Assembly: GCF_007744675.1 (NCBI RefSeq)
Contig: NZ_CP036269.1
Span: 6,827,917 to 6,891,916, forward strand
DNA length: 64,000 nt
DNA from: Gimesia alba
GTDB lineage: Bacteria > Planctomycetota > Planctomycetia > Planctomycetales > Planctomycetaceae
Direction: 5' to 3'
Part shown: positions 45,545 to 56,419 of the stretch, in pieces
Position numbering within the stretch: the first letter of the stretch is position 1
Layout of the letters: each line of letters begins with the position of its first letter
Position numbers and translations under genes: made by a program
The notes under the pieces: generated by a model
Database searches by the model: none
Told to the model about the DNA's origin: nothing
Seen by the model: only the letters and a program-made list of their open reading frames with translations

Positions 45545-45916
45545 ATGAATCAGATTTCCATCTCTGATGCCGAATGGCAGGTCATGAACATCATCTGGGA
45601 CGGCCAGCCGCTCACGTCACAAGAAATCGTCGCCCGTCTCTCAGACCAGACTGACTGGGCCACCCCCACGATCAAAACCATGCTGCATCGCCTCGTCAAA
45701 AAAGAGGTCCTCACGTTTGAAGAGCAGGGGAACCGCTATGTCTATCGTTCCCGCGTCAAACGGTCGGCCTGTGTGAAGCAGGCCAGCCGCGCCTTTTTAG
45801 ATCGTGTGTTCGACAGCGAGCCGGCTCCTTTACTCGCACACTTCATGCAATCCACCAGACTCTCTGCAGAGGAAATCGCAGAGCTCCGCCGCATTCTCGA
45901 TGACAAGGAACGTTAA
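45545..45916 (+). CDS. BlaI/MecI-type repressor (pair 2)
   Basis: 123 residues. Winged-helix N-terminal domain (ISDAEWQVMNIIWDGQPLTS, then PTIKTMLHRLVKKEVL) and a dimerisation tail, all at the family's usual length. ATG 45545 is chosen for AAGGA just upstream; the longer frame from 45485 would start in the promoter. It is much closer to classical BlaI/MecI than the repressor of pair 1. Two bases separate it from the M56 gene. The operators at 45496-45521 point to autoregulation. Confidence 0.93.
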   Translation: MNQISISDAEWQVMNIIWDGQPLTSQEIVARLSDQTDWATPTIKTMLHRLVKKEVLTFEEQGNRYVYRSRVKRSACVKQASRAFLDRVFDSEPAPLLAHFMQSTRLSAEEIAELRRILDDKER

Positions 45917-45918
45917 TC

Positions 45919-48177
45919 ATGAATGGATTCCTGCTGACTGCGAATGTCTACGTTGAAGTCTCCGATAAAATCCTGGAACTGTTGATAATTCCCACGATCA
46001 CCGCGGGCCTGCTGGCGGGACTCGTCTTGATTGTCAATCTCTTTGCGCGAAAATGGCTGACCGCAGGACAGATGGGACTGCTCTGGGCGCTGGTCCTGAT
46101 CCGGCTCGCCATCCCCTACGGTTTCGTTCCCGAGAGCTCCTATAGCCTGACCACACTGTTTGTCGAATTCATACAGGAAGCAACGACCGCCGAGTCGCCT
46201 CGGGAAGCAGATCCTCCTCCACCACTGCCGGAGCCCTGGCCCGTCAGTGATGCCTACTCGGCAACTCCCGCTCTCGCCAACACGACTCAAATGAATCAAA
46301 TACAGTTCCTCGAACCGGAAATCCCCAAAGTCAGTTTCACCGAAACTCTCCAGAAATATCTCATCATTCTTCTCGAATGGTTTTTCCGTATCTTGCCACC
46401 GCTCTGGTTTGCGGGTTCCTTGTTGATTCTGATTCGTATGCTGATTTCCCATAGCCGTTTTACTCAAAAAATCAACCAACGACCGGTTTGCACCGATCAG
46501 CGATTGTTCCAACTCTGGAACTCCTGTTGTGAACAGGTTCAATTCCGCCACTCTGTTCCCGTGATTGTCTGCGACGACATTACTCAACCGTCCGTCATGG
46601 GAGCCTTCAGTCCCAGACTGCTGCTCCCCACCGATCTCACAGATCTGTCCGACCAGCAACTTCAACTAATCATGCTCCACGAGTTAGCGCATCTTAAGAA
46701 GCGGGACCTATGGGTCAACTGGTGTTTGTTCGGCCTGCGCCTGCTGCATTGGTGGAATCCTCTATACTGGCTGGCAGCGACCCGTTTTTCTTCACTCCGC
46801 GAACAGTCTCGCGATGCCATGGTCCTCCGCTGGCGAGAACAGCAAGACCCAAACAACACTGAGAGCAATCCTTCCCGCGAGTTCAGCGAGCTTCTACTCA
46901 CCCTCGCCCAGCGCGATCCCGGCTCCCGCTGGCGCGTTTCCCTGCCGGTCTCCCTGCTGGGCTTTCTGAACTCCCCGTTTCGCAAGCGGTCTCTGGTGAA
47001 CCGACTCAAAGCACTCCGTTCTGCGACGGTGAAAGTTCCCCCCCTGCACACCACAGCCGTCATTCTCGTCATCGCCCTCTTCGCAGCCACAGGCCTGGCG
47101 GACTTCAAAGATCCTCCCCACCAACCGCAAACACCGGCGGAACAGGAACACCGCCTGAACTTGTATGCCGACCTGGCAGTACCCGAGCCTGCAACCAAAA
47201 CAGATTTCGAGCCGCTCTACACGAATCAGATCAAAGTCGAAAATGTGGTCCGGAAAATTGCGGAGCAACGCGGTATTTCCGAAGAAGAGGCCCGGAAATA
47301 TCTGTTGATCCACGTCAATTTTCTCCTCGAATTTCAGAACCGAAAATACATGCCCCTTGGGAAACCACTCAAGCAGGCCTATGCAAAATTTGATGAGAAA
47401 AACCGTCTCATCGTCCACGCGCCCAATTCGCTTCACGAAGAACTGAGCCAGCAACTCCGTGCCTGGGAACAGAGTGGCCTGGGACAGATTTCCATCGAAG
47501 TCCGTTTTGCGTTACTGTCTGCTGACATTGCTGCCAGGTCGAACATCACGTGGAATGAACTGGAAGCGGATGTCGCTCCCTCCTTACAGTCACAATTTGA
47601 AAATCTGTCAGACTCTAAAGAACCGGTGGTCCAATCCAGCGCGATCGTCGAAGAATATTTCCCCGTACGGGTTGCGGCGTTGACAAAGTCACAGGAAGAG
47701 CAATTTTTTCGAGCAGCACAGAGTGACTCACGCAGCAACATTGTTTTTGCACCAAAGGTCACTCTGTTTAACGGGCAACGCGCCACGATCTCCGATCTCG
47801 TCCAACGACCTTTCGTCATTGGCTTGAAGAAACAGGAAAATGATCAACTGCAACCCAGGATTAAAACCATCGACGAAGGCCGGAATCTCACACTCAGACC
47901 CGTCATCTCAGCTACAGGTTCCGAGGTGAATCTGAAAGGCTTAATCGAACTGAGCCAGATTGTGGATGTCAATTTATTTACCACCCCGATCGCGGGAAAA
48001 GAAGCCATCATCCAAATCCCCCGCGTCCACCGCCGAAGTATCTCCGTCGCATCCCATCTGAAAGATCAGCAGTCCTTACTCATTTGCATTCCCCCTACAT
48101 TTCAGCAGAAACATTTTCAATACGTCATTCTGAAAGTTTTGATTCTCGATGAACTCCAACAGGAGTCTTCGCTTTAA
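45919..48177 (+). CDS. M56 sensor protease fused to a secretin-like domain
   Basis: 752 residues. The N-terminal half is BlaR1-like: membrane helices about 14-36, 45-60, 155-175 and 365-382, and the zinc motif HELAH near residue 254. The outer half is not a penicillin-binding domain. From about 455 it looks like the N-domain plus secretin fold of type II/III secretin proteins: LIVHAPNSLHEELSQQL, IEVRFALL, then SNIVFAPKVTLFNGQRATIS and DEGRNLTLRPVISATGSEVN. It probably senses something outside and relieves repression by the BlaI-like partner. The sensing domain is unusual; ligand unknown. Confidence 0.85.
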   Translation: MNGFLLTANVYVEVSDKILELLIIPTITAGLLAGLVLIVNLFARKWLTAGQMGLLWALVLIRLAIPYGFVPESSYSLTTLFVEFIQEATTAESPREADPPPPLPEPWPVSDAYSATPALANTTQMNQIQFLEPEIPKVSFTETLQKYLIILLEWFFRILPPLWFAGSLLILIRMLISHSRFTQKINQRPVCTDQRLFQLWNSCCEQVQFRHSVPVIVCDDITQPSVMGAFSPRLLLPTDLTDLSDQQLQLIMLHELAHLKKRDLWVNWCLFGLRLLHWWNPLYWLAATRFSSLREQSRDAMVLRWREQQDPNNTESNPSREFSELLLTLAQRDPGSRWRVSLPVSLLGFLNSPFRKRSLVNRLKALRSATVKVPPLHTTAVILVIALFAATGLADFKDPPHQPQTPAEQEHRLNLYADLAVPEPATKTDFEPLYTNQIKVENVVRKIAEQRGISEEEARKYLLIHVNFLLEFQNRKYMPLGKPLKQAYAKFDEKNRLIVHAPNSLHEELSQQLRAWEQSGLGQISIEVRFALLSADIAARSNITWNELEADVAPSLQSQFENLSDSKEPVVQSSAIVEEYFPVRVAALTKSQEEQFFRAAQSDSRSNIVFAPKVTLFNGQRATISDLVQRPFVIGLKKQENDQLQPRIKTIDEGRNLTLRPVISATGSEVNLKGLIELSQIVDVNLFTTPIAGKEAIIQIPRVHRRSISVASHLKDQQSLLICIPPTFQQKHFQYVILKVLILDELQQESSL

Positions 48178-48374
48178 GATCCGTCGGACCAATGAGAAAC
48201 AGGAATAAAGCCAGCCAGGTCAACATAGATCAGATTTCTAAACCTCAATAACAAATAAATAGACTTTCGCTACGGGGAAAACCTGCCTCATGTTTACTGG
48301 CATCCGGTCCCGGCACTCGTTATTCTGGAATCATCCAACCGTGATCATATCCATCATACATAAAGGTGATTTCC
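48178..48374. other. Intergenic region
   Basis: 197 bp between the M56 gene and the third sulfatase; no clear terminator. Confidence 0.35.
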
Positions 48375-49961
48375 ATGTTTCGTGCGTTCCTCGTTCTCTG
48401 CTGTCTCTGCATCTCAACACAATCCTTCGCCGCTGAACGACCCAATATTTTATTCCTCTTCACCGACGACCATGCCCCGCATGCCATCGGTGCTTACAAA
48501 GGGTTTCTGGAGAAAGTCAACCCGACGCCCAACATCGACAAACTCGCCGCCGAAGGCATGCTGTTCAAAAACAGCTTCTGCACGAACTCCATCTGTGGAC
48601 CCAGCCGCGCCGTGATTCTCACTGGCAAACACAGCCACATCAACGGCTTCATGACCAACCGCGATCTCTTTAATGGCGATCAGCAGACCTTTCCCAAACT
48701 CCTGCAAAAAGCAGGTTACAAAACCGCAATGATCGGCAAATGGCATCTCTCTTCCGATCCGCAAGGCTTCGATCACTGGAAGGTCCTCCCCGGTCAAGGC
48801 GACTACTACAACCCCGCCTTCAAAACCCCCAAAGGCCGCGAACAGGTTGAAGGCTACTGCACCGACATCGTCACCGACATGGCCCTCGACTGGTTGAAAC
48901 AAAACGCCAACTCCGACAAACCCTTCATGCTGATGTGCCAGCACAAAGCCCCGCACCGTACCTGGATGCCACCCATCCGGCATTTACATCTCTATGATGA
49001 CATCACCATCCCCGAACCGAAAACCCTGTTCGACCAGTGGGAAGACAACGCCAGTCCCGCCCGACACGCGGAGATGTCCATCGACGGTTATATGAATCTC
49101 GTCTACGACGTCTTCGGTCCTCCCATCAACGGCTGGGATCCGAACGTCGGCAAATCGATGGATAAATCCGGTTTCCGTAATCTCAAAAAAATGACTCCGG
49201 AACAACTCAAAGCCTGGAACGCCGCCTTCGATCCCAAAAACGAAGCGCTCAAAAAAGCAGGTCTCACCGGCAAAGATCTCGTCCGCTGGAAATACCAGCG
49301 CTACATGAAAAACTATCTCCGCTGTGTCAAAGGGGTCGACGAAAACATCGGCCGCATGCTGGCCTACCTGAAAGAAACCGGCCTCGATAAAAACACGATC
49401 GTCATTTATTCCTCCGATCAGGGATTCTACCTCGGCGATCATGGCTGGTACGACAAACGCTGGATGTACGAAGAATCATTCAAGATGCCGCTGATCGTCA
49501 AATGGCCCGGCGTCACCAAGCCCGGCACCGTGAATACCGACATGGTTCAAAACCTCGACTACGCCGAAACCTTCCTCGACATCGCCGGTGCCGCCATTCC
49601 CGACGATATGCAGGGCCGCTCGCTGGTCCCACTGCTCAAAGGCCAAAACACAGACTGGCGGAATGCGTTGTATTACCACTATTTCGAATTCCCCAGCGTC
49701 CACATGGTCGCCAAACACTTCGGCATCCGCACTCAGCGCTTTAAACTGATCCGCTTCTATCAGTTCGACGAATGGGAATTCTACGATCTGGAACAAGACC
49801 CGGAAGAACTGACCAATCAGTACAACAATCCAAAATACGCCGACGTTATCGCCCAGCTGAAACCACAGCTGATGGAGCTGCGAAAAACCTACAAGGACGA
49901 TTCCGACATCAGCGTCATGCCCCTCGAATGGCGTAAAAAATATCGCCCGGAATTGGACTAA
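48375..49961 (+). CDS. Secreted sulfatase (third in window)
   Basis: 528 residues with a Sec signal peptide ending SFAAE. Start ATG 48375 with AAGGTG upstream; a GTG at 48366 is weaker. Motifs: metal site [11 protein letters not shown], active-site C-G-P-S-R at residues 74-78, [17 protein letters not shown], and [20 protein letters not shown], the last typical of the iduronate-sulfatase or N-sulfoglucosamine-like branch. It differs in type from the two sulfatases at 27556 and 29032. It appears to be a single gene; its codon use is markedly C-ending in the third position, so long open frames appear on the other strand. Confidence 0.93.
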   Translation: MFRAFLVLCCLCISTQSFAAERPNILFLFTDDHAPHAIGAYKGFLEKVNPTPNIDKLAAEGMLFKNSFCTNSICGPSRAVILTGKHSHINGFMTNRDLFNGDQQTFPKLLQKAGYKTAMIGKWHLSSDPQGFDHWKVLPGQGDYYNPAFKTPKGREQVEGYCTDIVTDMALDWLKQNANSDKPFMLMCQHKAPHRTWMPPIRHLHLYDDITIPEPKTLFDQWEDNASPARHAEMSIDGYMNLVYDVFGPPINGWDPNVGKSMDKSGFRNLKKMTPEQLKAWNAAFDPKNEALKKAGLTGKDLVRWKYQRYMKNYLRCVKGVDENIGRMLAYLKETGLDKNTIVIYSSDQGFYLGDHGWYDKRWMYEESFKMPLIVKWPGVTKPGTVNTDMVQNLDYAETFLDIAGAAIPDDMQGRSLVPLLKGQNTDWRNALYYHYFEFPSVHMVAKHFGIRTQRFKLIRFYQFDEWEFYDLEQDPEELTNQYNNPKYADVIAQLKPQLMELRKTYKDDSDISVMPLEWRKKYRPELD

Positions 49962-50186
49962 AAAATATTTCGCGTTAATTGCAAAAGAAAGGCGGCACTA
50001 TGTGGCCGCCCGCCTGGCGAGATTCGATTGTTGATGACTCTGTGGAAGGAACCAGTTCAAGTATACGTCCGCTGGTCTTGATCCTACGGGCAGACACATG
50101 AGCCCAACCCTACCACAACACACGTGGGTCCAGTTGCTCTGAGTTTGCAGCAGCACTCTCGGACAAGCGCGTGGTGCCTGCGTCCC
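49962..50186. other. Intergenic region, convergent genes
   Basis: No definite terminator or gene seen between the sulfatase and esterase ends. Confidence 0.35.
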
Positions 50187-51185
50187 TCATTCCCCGTTCG
50201 TGTTCACTTTTTTATCGACGGACTCCGTTTTCCCATTCATCAAAGTCCGCTCAAAAAATTGTTCCATCAGGGGATAGGTTTCTTCTTGATTCTGGGTGAA
50301 CACGCCATGACCGGCGCCCGGGTAGCGGTGATACGTGACATCTTTGGCACCAGCCGCTTTCAATGCTTTAACAAATTCATCTGCCTGCGCTACGACGACC
50401 AGACGATCCTTCGTTCCTTGAAACACCAGAAATGGCGGGGCTTTGGCGTGCACGTAGCTGATCGGTGATGCTTTCCTGGCTTGTTCCTCTAAACTGGTAT
50501 CAGGCTGTTCCAGAAACTTGAGCAGCCGGCGTTTGTTTTCAATTCCACCAGGCCAGCTTGTGAAATCAGTGGGAACAGCAGAGGCACAAACAGCATTCAA
50601 GGCGCTGGACTGATCCTGCCAGGGACCATCCCCTTCCAGTTGCTGATCTTTACCGACCAGTGCCAGCAAACTCACCAGATGGGCACCGGCTGAATTTCCA
50701 TAACCGCCAATCCGATTGGGATCTACGTGGTACTTTTCTGCATGGGCACGTAACCAGCGAACCGCACATTTCACATCTTCCAGACAGGCAGGAAAAGCGG
50801 CTTCTTGTGTCAGACGATAATTCACACTAATGCAGACATATCCTTTTTTCGCGTATTCGATCGGAGCCGTCCTGAAAATACCGCGGCTTTTATCCCCACT
50901 CGACCAACCGCCGCCATGCACAAACACCAACGCCGGCCTTAGATTCTCACCACGCTTCTTGGGCATCATCAGATCCAGCGTCCAGTACCTGCTCTTTCCC
51001 TCACGGTATTCAAGATCTTCAACGATAATCAGATCTTTGGGTACGGGAACCGCGCCGACACGGGAGGGAACCGTATCCCGCTTGATTGGCTCTTCATAAG
51101 ATTTGAGCTGTTCGTCAGGAACCAGGTAGATGGCAACAGACAGGATCATAACGACGGTTAAAAAGCGAGTCACAAATAGCGGCAT
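50187..51185 (-). CDS. Secreted alpha/beta-hydrolase esterase (BD-FAE-like lipase/esterase)
   Basis: 332 residues from ATG 51185, with GAGG eight bases upstream. A membrane anchor or signal peptide (about 6-22) comes first. The hydrolase fold has the oxyanion motif FVHGGGWSSGDK, nucleophile Ser in GYGNSAGAH, acid Asp in GTKDRLVV and base His in YPGAGHGVF, a full triad. The class includes feruloyl and other carbohydrate esterases, consistent with sulfatase neighbours; substrate not proven. Its promoter region is shared with the divergent operon at 51490. Confidence 0.88.
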   Translation of the reverse strand: MPLFVTRFLTVVMILSVAIYLVPDEQLKSYEEPIKRDTVPSRVGAVPVPKDLIIVEDLEYREGKSRYWTLDLMMPKKRGENLRPALVFVHGGGWSSGDKSRGIFRTAPIEYAKKGYVCISVNYRLTQEAAFPACLEDVKCAVRWLRAHAEKYHVDPNRIGGYGNSAGAHLVSLLALVGKDQQLEGDGPWQDQSSALNAVCASAVPTDFTSWPGGIENKRRLLKFLEQPDTSLEEQARKASPISYVHAKAPPFLVFQGTKDRLVVVAQADEFVKALKAAGAKDVTYHRYPGAGHGVFTQNQEETYPLMEQFFERTLMNGKTESVDKKVNTNGE

Positions 51186-51349
51186 TGGCAAGACCTCAGG
51201 TCACAGAAAAGTCAGCAAAACAGTGATTCAGTAACTCAATAAACACCGGAATGCCGAACGGGTCTCTCTCTCTTTCTCGAAATTCAATTAATATCTCGTT
51301 CGAAAATTCACCAGGAATCTTTTTGCAACGTGTGATACAGCACAGGCAG

Positions 51350-51365
51350 ATTATATATAATTTAA
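51350..51365. promoter_or_regulatory. AT-rich motif shared with the GntR upstream region
   Basis: ATTATATATAATTTAA; its first twelve bases are a perfect palindrome. It matches 56605-56620 at 15 of 16 positions. It lies 20 bp upstream of the -35 box of the 51490 operon. A GntR/FCD operator is proposed; a shared promoter -10 (TATAAT) is the alternative. Confidence 0.4.
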
Positions 51366-51384
51366 ACATATTATAGATTATTAT

Positions 51385-51413
51385 TTGACTTATAGAGCAA
51401 GTCTCTTTTAAAT
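51385..51413 (+). promoter_or_regulatory. Putative sigma-70 promoter of the DUF1549/1553 operon
   Basis: -35 TTGACT (51385-51390), 17-bp spacer, -10 TTAAAT (51408-51413), 77 bp before the ATG at 51490. Confidence 0.45.
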
Positions 51414-51489
51414 TGCACTATATATTGACTGCTCTTGAGCCTGAATTCCGGACCAGGAGTCCCATTCAACACCACACGAAGAATCGATT

Positions 51490-54400
51490 ATGAATCCGCG
51501 CTCACTCAATTTCATATTATTAATGACAGCAGTGTTCTTCGTTGCCCCTGCTTTTGCTGTAGAAGCCCCAACGCTACCGAAAAACAAAATCGACTTTGAA
51601 AAGCAAATTCTGCCCCTCTTCAAGGCAAACTGTTTTGATTGTCATGATGAAAACACACAGGAAAGCAAATTGCGTCTCGATCGGAAGGCGGCGTTACTGC
51701 GTGGCGGCGATTCGGGTGAGCCGGCGATTATTGTGGGGCAAAGCGCAAAGAGTCACTTGATCAAACTCGTGCGAGGCGAAGAAGCGGGGCACCTGATGCC
51801 CCCCGATGAACAGGACCGGCTTTCGACCGAGCAGATTCGTATGCTGGAAACATGGATTGATCAGGGCGCCCCGTGGCCTGGCCCGAACGGCGTCGTCAAA
51901 CAGGAGACCCAAACGACTGATCACTGGTCGTTCCAGCCTCTCGCAAACGTCACACCTCCCACAATCAAAGACGACTGGATCACGGGCGGCATCGATGCGT
52001 TTGTGTTACAGAAACTTCATGACAAACAGCTGACGCACAATCCAACCGCCGACCGCCGTACATTGATCCGCCGACTCTCTCTCGATGTGCTCGGTCTGCC
52101 TCCCACGCCCGCACAAGTGCAACAGTTTGTGAACGATGCGTCTCCCGACGCGTATCAGAAACTTGTTGAACAAACTCTGGCCAGCCCGCATTACGGCGAA
52201 CGCTGGGCACGCCACTGGCTCGATCTGGTTCGCTTTGCCGAGACACATGGTTTCGAAACGAACCGGGAACGCCCCAACGCCTGGCCATACCGCGATTATG
52301 TCATTCAATCGTTCAATTCAGATAAGCCCTACGATCTGTTTATCAAAGAACAGATTGCCGGCGACAGTTTCGGGAACCCCCTCGGCACCGGATACCTCGT
52401 GGCAGGCCCCTACGACCTGGTCAAAAGTCCGGACATCAATCTGACGCTCATGCAGCGACAGAACGAACTGGACGACATGATCAACACGACCGGGACCGCA
52501 TTTCTCGGTTTGACGCTCGGCTGCGCCCGCTGTCACAATCATAAGTTCGATCCGATCACACAAACCGACTATTATTCGATGCAGGCCATCTTTGCCGGCG
52601 TCAAACACGGCGACAAAAAACTGCCCGTTCCTGATTCACGTCAGAAAAAACTCCAACTCCACCAGCAGGAACTGGCAAAGCTGCAAACAGAACTCGAACA
52701 ATATCTCTCAAAAACCGTCGCGCGGCAATTCACATTCATCGACGATATCCCCACAACCAACGGTGCCAACAACAAACCCGCTCAAGTCAAATTACTGCAA
52801 CCATTGGCAGGACGGGGGACCAATCCAGCAGGCACCGCGCGCGGCGAACAACGCGCCCCCGGCAGCCCCCGCCATTCAGCAAACCTGAGTGGCGGCAGCT
52901 ACAGCTGGTGGAAGAATCAGCCTGACAAGCCGGTTATCGCCTGGAAGCCACAGGTCCGGGGAGACTATCATATCTGGCTTTCCTGGGGCGCCGGTTTTGA
53001 AACGCACTCTTCAGATGCACGCTACGTTCTGGACCACGATGGAAACCCGGAAACGACCGACGACTGGGACCAGGTTGCTCTGGTCGATCAGAAAAAGTTC
53101 GCAGACGGTTCCAAACCATCAGCTCGCAAACCACTTTGGAGCGGTTTTTATCATGCGGGCGTATTTACGCTGACAGAAAACGAAGCACTCCTGCTGGTCG
53201 GCGGTAAAAGTGGGAGCGCCTTGACGGCAGACGCAGTGCTGTTCGAAGCAGCCACTCCATCAGGACTGGCACACCAGCCTGCCAAACCGAACTTTCGCAA
53301 ACCCGTTCAAGCAACACACAATCTCGAACGGATACATCCCGTCGAAACGAAATTCATTCGGTTTACCATTCACGCCACAAACGGCGGCCAGCCTTGTCTG
53401 GATGAACTGGAACTCTTTTCGCGAGGCACCAACGTCGCTCTGGCTGAATTGGGGGGAGTCGCTGCGTGTTCCAGTGCGTTACCCGGATATCCAATTCATC
53501 AACTCAAGCACATCAACGATGGAAAATTCGGCAACTCTCATAGCTGGATTTCCAATGAAAGCGGTAAAGGCTGGGTTCAGATCGAACTGGCACAGCCGAC
53601 GGTCATTGATCGGATCGAGTGGGCCCGCGATCGGGAAGGAAAATACGGTGATCGTCTGCCCGTCGATTATGTTATCGAAGCCTCACTCAACGGAACCGAC
53701 TGGGAAACGATCGCCGGTTCCAGCGATCGTCTACCGCACTCGCTGCCGCAGTCGACCTTAAATGCGGCGTCCGTTGCCTATCGCTTTGACCATCTTCCAC
53801 CTGAGCAAGCCAAAGCCGGCCAACAGCTGCTCGAGGAACTGAAACAAGTCCAGGACAAACTGTCGGTGCTGCAAAAGACGCCCACCGTATATGCAGGGCG
53901 GTTTTCGCAGCCCGGCCCCACGCATCGTCTGTATCGCGGCGAACCGCTGGCCAAACGGGAACAGGTCACACCTGATGCCCCGGAAATTTTCACCAATCTG
54001 AATCTCAAAGCAGACGCTCCAGAACGCGAACGCCGTAAGCGGCTGGCCGAATGGATCGCCTCGCCAAAGAATCCGCTCACCGCCCGCGTGATGGTGAATC
54101 GCATCTGGCAATTCCATTTCGGTCAGGGATTCGTAACAACGCCCAGCGATTTTGGCGCCGGCGGCGTGGCACCCACACATCCCGAACTGCTCGACTGGCT
54201 CGCGCAGGAATTGATCACCAATAACTGGTCGCTCAAGCACATTCACCGCCTGATTTTGAATTCCGCCACGTATCAGCAGTCGGGCAAACCGAACCCGCAG
54301 GCGATTCAAATCGATGCGGCTTCGCAATACTGGTGGCGTTTTCCACCGCGTCGTCTCGAAGCTGAACCGATTCGCGATTCGATTCTCGCCATCACGGGTG

Positions 54401-54864
54401 TGATTGATCTGAAACAAGGGGGTCCTGGCTTCAGTGCCTTTGAAGTCGACGCGGAAAACGTGCGACATTATCACCCCAAAAAAACCTACGGCCCCGAGGA
54501 CTGGCGCCGCATGATCTACATGACCAAGGTCCGCATGGAGCAAGACTCTGTCTTTGGTCTGTTCGACTGTCCCGACGCCGCGACGACCGTCGCCAAACGC
54601 AGCCGATCGACCACACCACTCCAGGCCCTCAATCTGTTTAACAGCGCGTTCCTGCTGCAACAGGCCGACCTGTTTGCGAAACGGCTTGAAACCGATCAGC
54701 CCAATGATATCGCCGCACAGGTCAGGCTCGCCTTTGAACTCTGTTTCTCTCGTCCGCCCACGAAAACCGAACAGACCGAAGCCATCGCGTTTATTTCCCA
54801 GCATCAACTTCCCGCGTTTTGTCGGGCTCTGTTGAATAGCAACGAACTACTGTTTATTCAATAA
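51490..54864 (+). CDS. PSCyt1-DUF1549-DUF1553 secreted cytochrome-like protein (copy A)
   Basis: 1,124 residues with a Sec signal (ending PAFAVE). Planctomycete cytochrome domain 1 with CxxCH (Cys near 48, NCFDCHDE) and the distal HLMPPD methionine (about 25-145), DUF1549 (about 170-375) with a second CxxCH (Cys near 345, CARCHNHKFDP), a middle part with a discoidin or F5/8-type module (about 620-760), and DUF1553 (about 845-1110). It probably carries haem outside the cytoplasm; substrate and electron partners are unknown. It is followed, 37 bp on, by a DUF1501 gene, the usual pairing in the phylum. Confidence 0.92.
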   Translation: MNPRSLNFILLMTAVFFVAPAFAVEAPTLPKNKIDFEKQILPLFKANCFDCHDENTQESKLRLDRKAALLRGGDSGEPAIIVGQSAKSHLIKLVRGEEAGHLMPPDEQDRLSTEQIRMLETWIDQGAPWPGPNGVVKQETQTTDHWSFQPLANVTPPTIKDDWITGGIDAFVLQKLHDKQLTHNPTADRRTLIRRLSLDVLGLPPTPAQVQQFVNDASPDAYQKLVEQTLASPHYGERWARHWLDLVRFAETHGFETNRERPNAWPYRDYVIQSFNSDKPYDLFIKEQIAGDSFGNPLGTGYLVAGPYDLVKSPDINLTLMQRQNELDDMINTTGTAFLGLTLGCARCHNHKFDPITQTDYYSMQAIFAGVKHGDKKLPVPDSRQKKLQLHQQELAKLQTELEQYLSKTVARQFTFIDDIPTTNGANNKPAQVKLLQPLAGRGTNPAGTARGEQRAPGSPRHSANLSGGSYSWWKNQPDKPVIAWKPQVRGDYHIWLSWGAGFETHSSDARYVLDHDGNPETTDDWDQVALVDQKKFADGSKPSARKPLWSGFYHAGVFTLTENEALLLVGGKSGSALTADAVLFEAATPSGLAHQPAKPNFRKPVQATHNLERIHPVETKFIRFTIHATNGGQPCLDELELFSRGTNVALAELGGVAACSSALPGYPIHQLKHINDGKFGNSHSWISNESGKGWVQIELAQPTVIDRIEWARDREGKYGDRLPVDYVIEASLNGTDWETIAGSSDRLPHSLPQSTLNAASVAYRFDHLPPEQAKAGQQLLEELKQVQDKLSVLQKTPTVYAGRFSQPGPTHRLYRGEPLAKREQVTPDAPEIFTNLNLKADAPERERRKRLAEWIASPKNPLTARVMVNRIWQFHFGQGFVTTPSDFGAGGVAPTHPELLDWLAQELITNNWSLKHIHRLILNSATYQQSGKPNPQAIQIDAASQYWWRFPPRRLEAEPIRDSILAITGVIDLKQGGPGFSAFEVDAENVRHYHPKKTYGPEDWRRMIYMTKVRMEQDSVFGLFDCPDAATTVAKRSRSTTPLQALNLFNSAFLLQQADLFAKRLETDQPNDIAAQVRLAFELCFSRPPTKTEQTEAIAFISQHQLPAFCRALLNSNELLFIQ

Positions 54865-54901
54865 CCCGAACTGAATTAGCAATGAACAACGAGTCACGAT
54901 C

Positions 54902-56419
54902 ATGAGCGCACCAAACCCCGAACTCCCCGCCAGTCGGCATCTGCTGAACCGCAGAAGTTTTCTGAATCAGACTGCCACCGGACTCAGCAACATCGCCCTA
55001 TCGGCTATGCTGGCCGAACATCAACTTCTGGCGGCCAACAAGGAAACCAGCCGCACGGTCGGCGGGCTGGCGCCGATTCGACCGCAGATCGACGCCGGAA
55101 ACCCGTTCGCCCCGCGCGATACCCACTTCCCGGCAGCCGCGAAAAATGTGCTCGTCATTTTCTGTTCGGGTGCCTGCAGCCACATCGACACGTTCGACTA
55201 TAAACCGGCGTTGATCAAAATGAATGGCAAGCCGATGCCCGGCGGTGATAAGCTCGTCACCTTTCAGGGGCAGCAGGGTAATCTCACGCAGAGCCCCTGG
55301 AAGTTCAAGCCCCGTGGCGAATCAGGAAAAATGATTTCCGATCTCGTTCCCCATCTCGGCGAACTGGCAGACGACATCTGCTTTCTGCATTCGATCAAAG
55401 GCAAAACCAACACGCACGGACCGGGTGAAAATTACATGTCAACCGGCTTCACCCTCGACGGTTTCCCCAGTATGGGCGCCTGGACCAGCTATGCCCTGGG
55501 TAGCGAAAATCGTGATCTGCCCGCTTACGTAGCGATTCCCGATCCTCGCGGCACACCTCAGGCATCCGTCAACAACTGGGGCCCCGGTTTCCTGCCGGCC
55601 GCCTTCCAGGGAACCGATTTCAACGCCGCTCAACCGATCCGTAATTTAGATCGTCCGTCGACGATCGCTTCGAAAACCGACAAAGCGACTCGCGATTATC
55701 TGCAACGCCTGAATGAACAACACCTTGCACGCTTCCCCGGCGATAGCGAGTTGGCTGCTCGCATTTCAAGTTACGAACTGGCAGCCCGCATGCAGCTCAG
55801 CGTTCCCGAAATCAGCGATCTCTCTCAAGAGTCAGCAACTACACTCAGTATGTACGGCATCGACGACACGAAAAATCAACTCAAAGCCTCGTATGCGAAA
55901 AACTGTCTCTTGGCCCGGCGGCTCATCGAGAAGGGTGTGCGCTTCGTACAACTCTTCAACGGTGCGTACCAGACGGGCGGCGAAGGTGTCAGTAACTGGG
56001 ACGGACATAAAAAAATTGCCGATCAATATAGCGTGCATGGCCCGGTTCTCGATCAGCCGACGGCCGCGTTGATCAAAGACATGAAGCAACGCGGTTTGCT
56101 CGAAGACACGCTCGTCGTCTGGTGTACCGAATTCGGTCGCATGCCGACATTCCAGAAAGGGGCCAGCGGCCGTGACCACAACCCGGAAGGCTTCACCTGC
56201 TGGATGGCGGGCGCCGGCGTCAAAGCACCGTTTACTTACGGTGCCACCGATGAATTTGGCTATAAAGCGGTCGAGAACGTCGCCACCGTACATGATTTCC
56301 ACGCGACGATCTTACATTTACTGGGTCTCAATCATGAGCGGCTGACCTTCTATCATAACGGTCTCGAACGCCGCCTGACCGACGTGCATGGCACCGTGAT
56401 CAAAGACATCTTAGCCTGA
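54902..56419 (+). CDS. DUF1501 Tat-exported protein (copy A)
   Basis: 505 residues. Twin-arginine signal ([13 protein letters not shown]) at about 17-45, then DUF1501, a family related to the alkaline-phosphatase/sulfatase fold: [45 protein letters not shown] and [12 protein letters not shown]. Metal-binding Asp and His positions appear kept. It is exported folded and likely works with the DUF1549/1553 protein before it. Enzyme activity has not been shown for the family. No strong Shine-Dalgarno, so translation may depend on the upstream gene. Confidence 0.92.
   Translation: MSAPNPELPASRHLLNRRSFLNQTATGLSNIALSAMLAEHQLLAANKETSRTVGGLAPIRPQIDAGNPFAPRDTHFPAAAKNVLVIFCSGACSHIDTFDYKPALIKMNGKPMPGGDKLVTFQGQQGNLTQSPWKFKPRGESGKMISDLVPHLGELADDICFLHSIKGKTNTHGPGENYMSTGFTLDGFPSMGAWTSYALGSENRDLPAYVAIPDPRGTPQASVNNWGPGFLPAAFQGTDFNAAQPIRNLDRPSTIASKTDKATRDYLQRLNEQHLARFPGDSELAARISSYELAARMQLSVPEISDLSQESATTLSMYGIDDTKNQLKASYAKNCLLARRLIEKGVRFVQLFNGAYQTGGEGVSNWDGHKKIADQYSVHGPVLDQPTAALIKDMKQRGLLEDTLVVWCTEFGRMPTFQKGASGRDHNPEGFTCWMAGAGVKAPFTYGATDEFGYKAVENVATVHDFHATILHLLGLNHERLTFYHNGLERRLTDVHGTVIKDILA

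Noticed and set aside
45913-46665. 250-codon minus-strand ORF over the M56 gene
   Set aside because: Shadow of the sensor protease; composition rich in Gln, Gly and Arg as in antisense frames.
48450-49796. Three long minus-strand ORFs over the third sulfatase
   Set aside because: They arise from the strong C-ending codon use of the sulfatase gene; their Val/Gly/Phe-rich sequence is typical of antisense frames.
53758-54807. 349-codon minus-strand ORF over the DUF1553 region
   Set aside because: Antisense to conserved DUF1553 blocks; no start signal or family.
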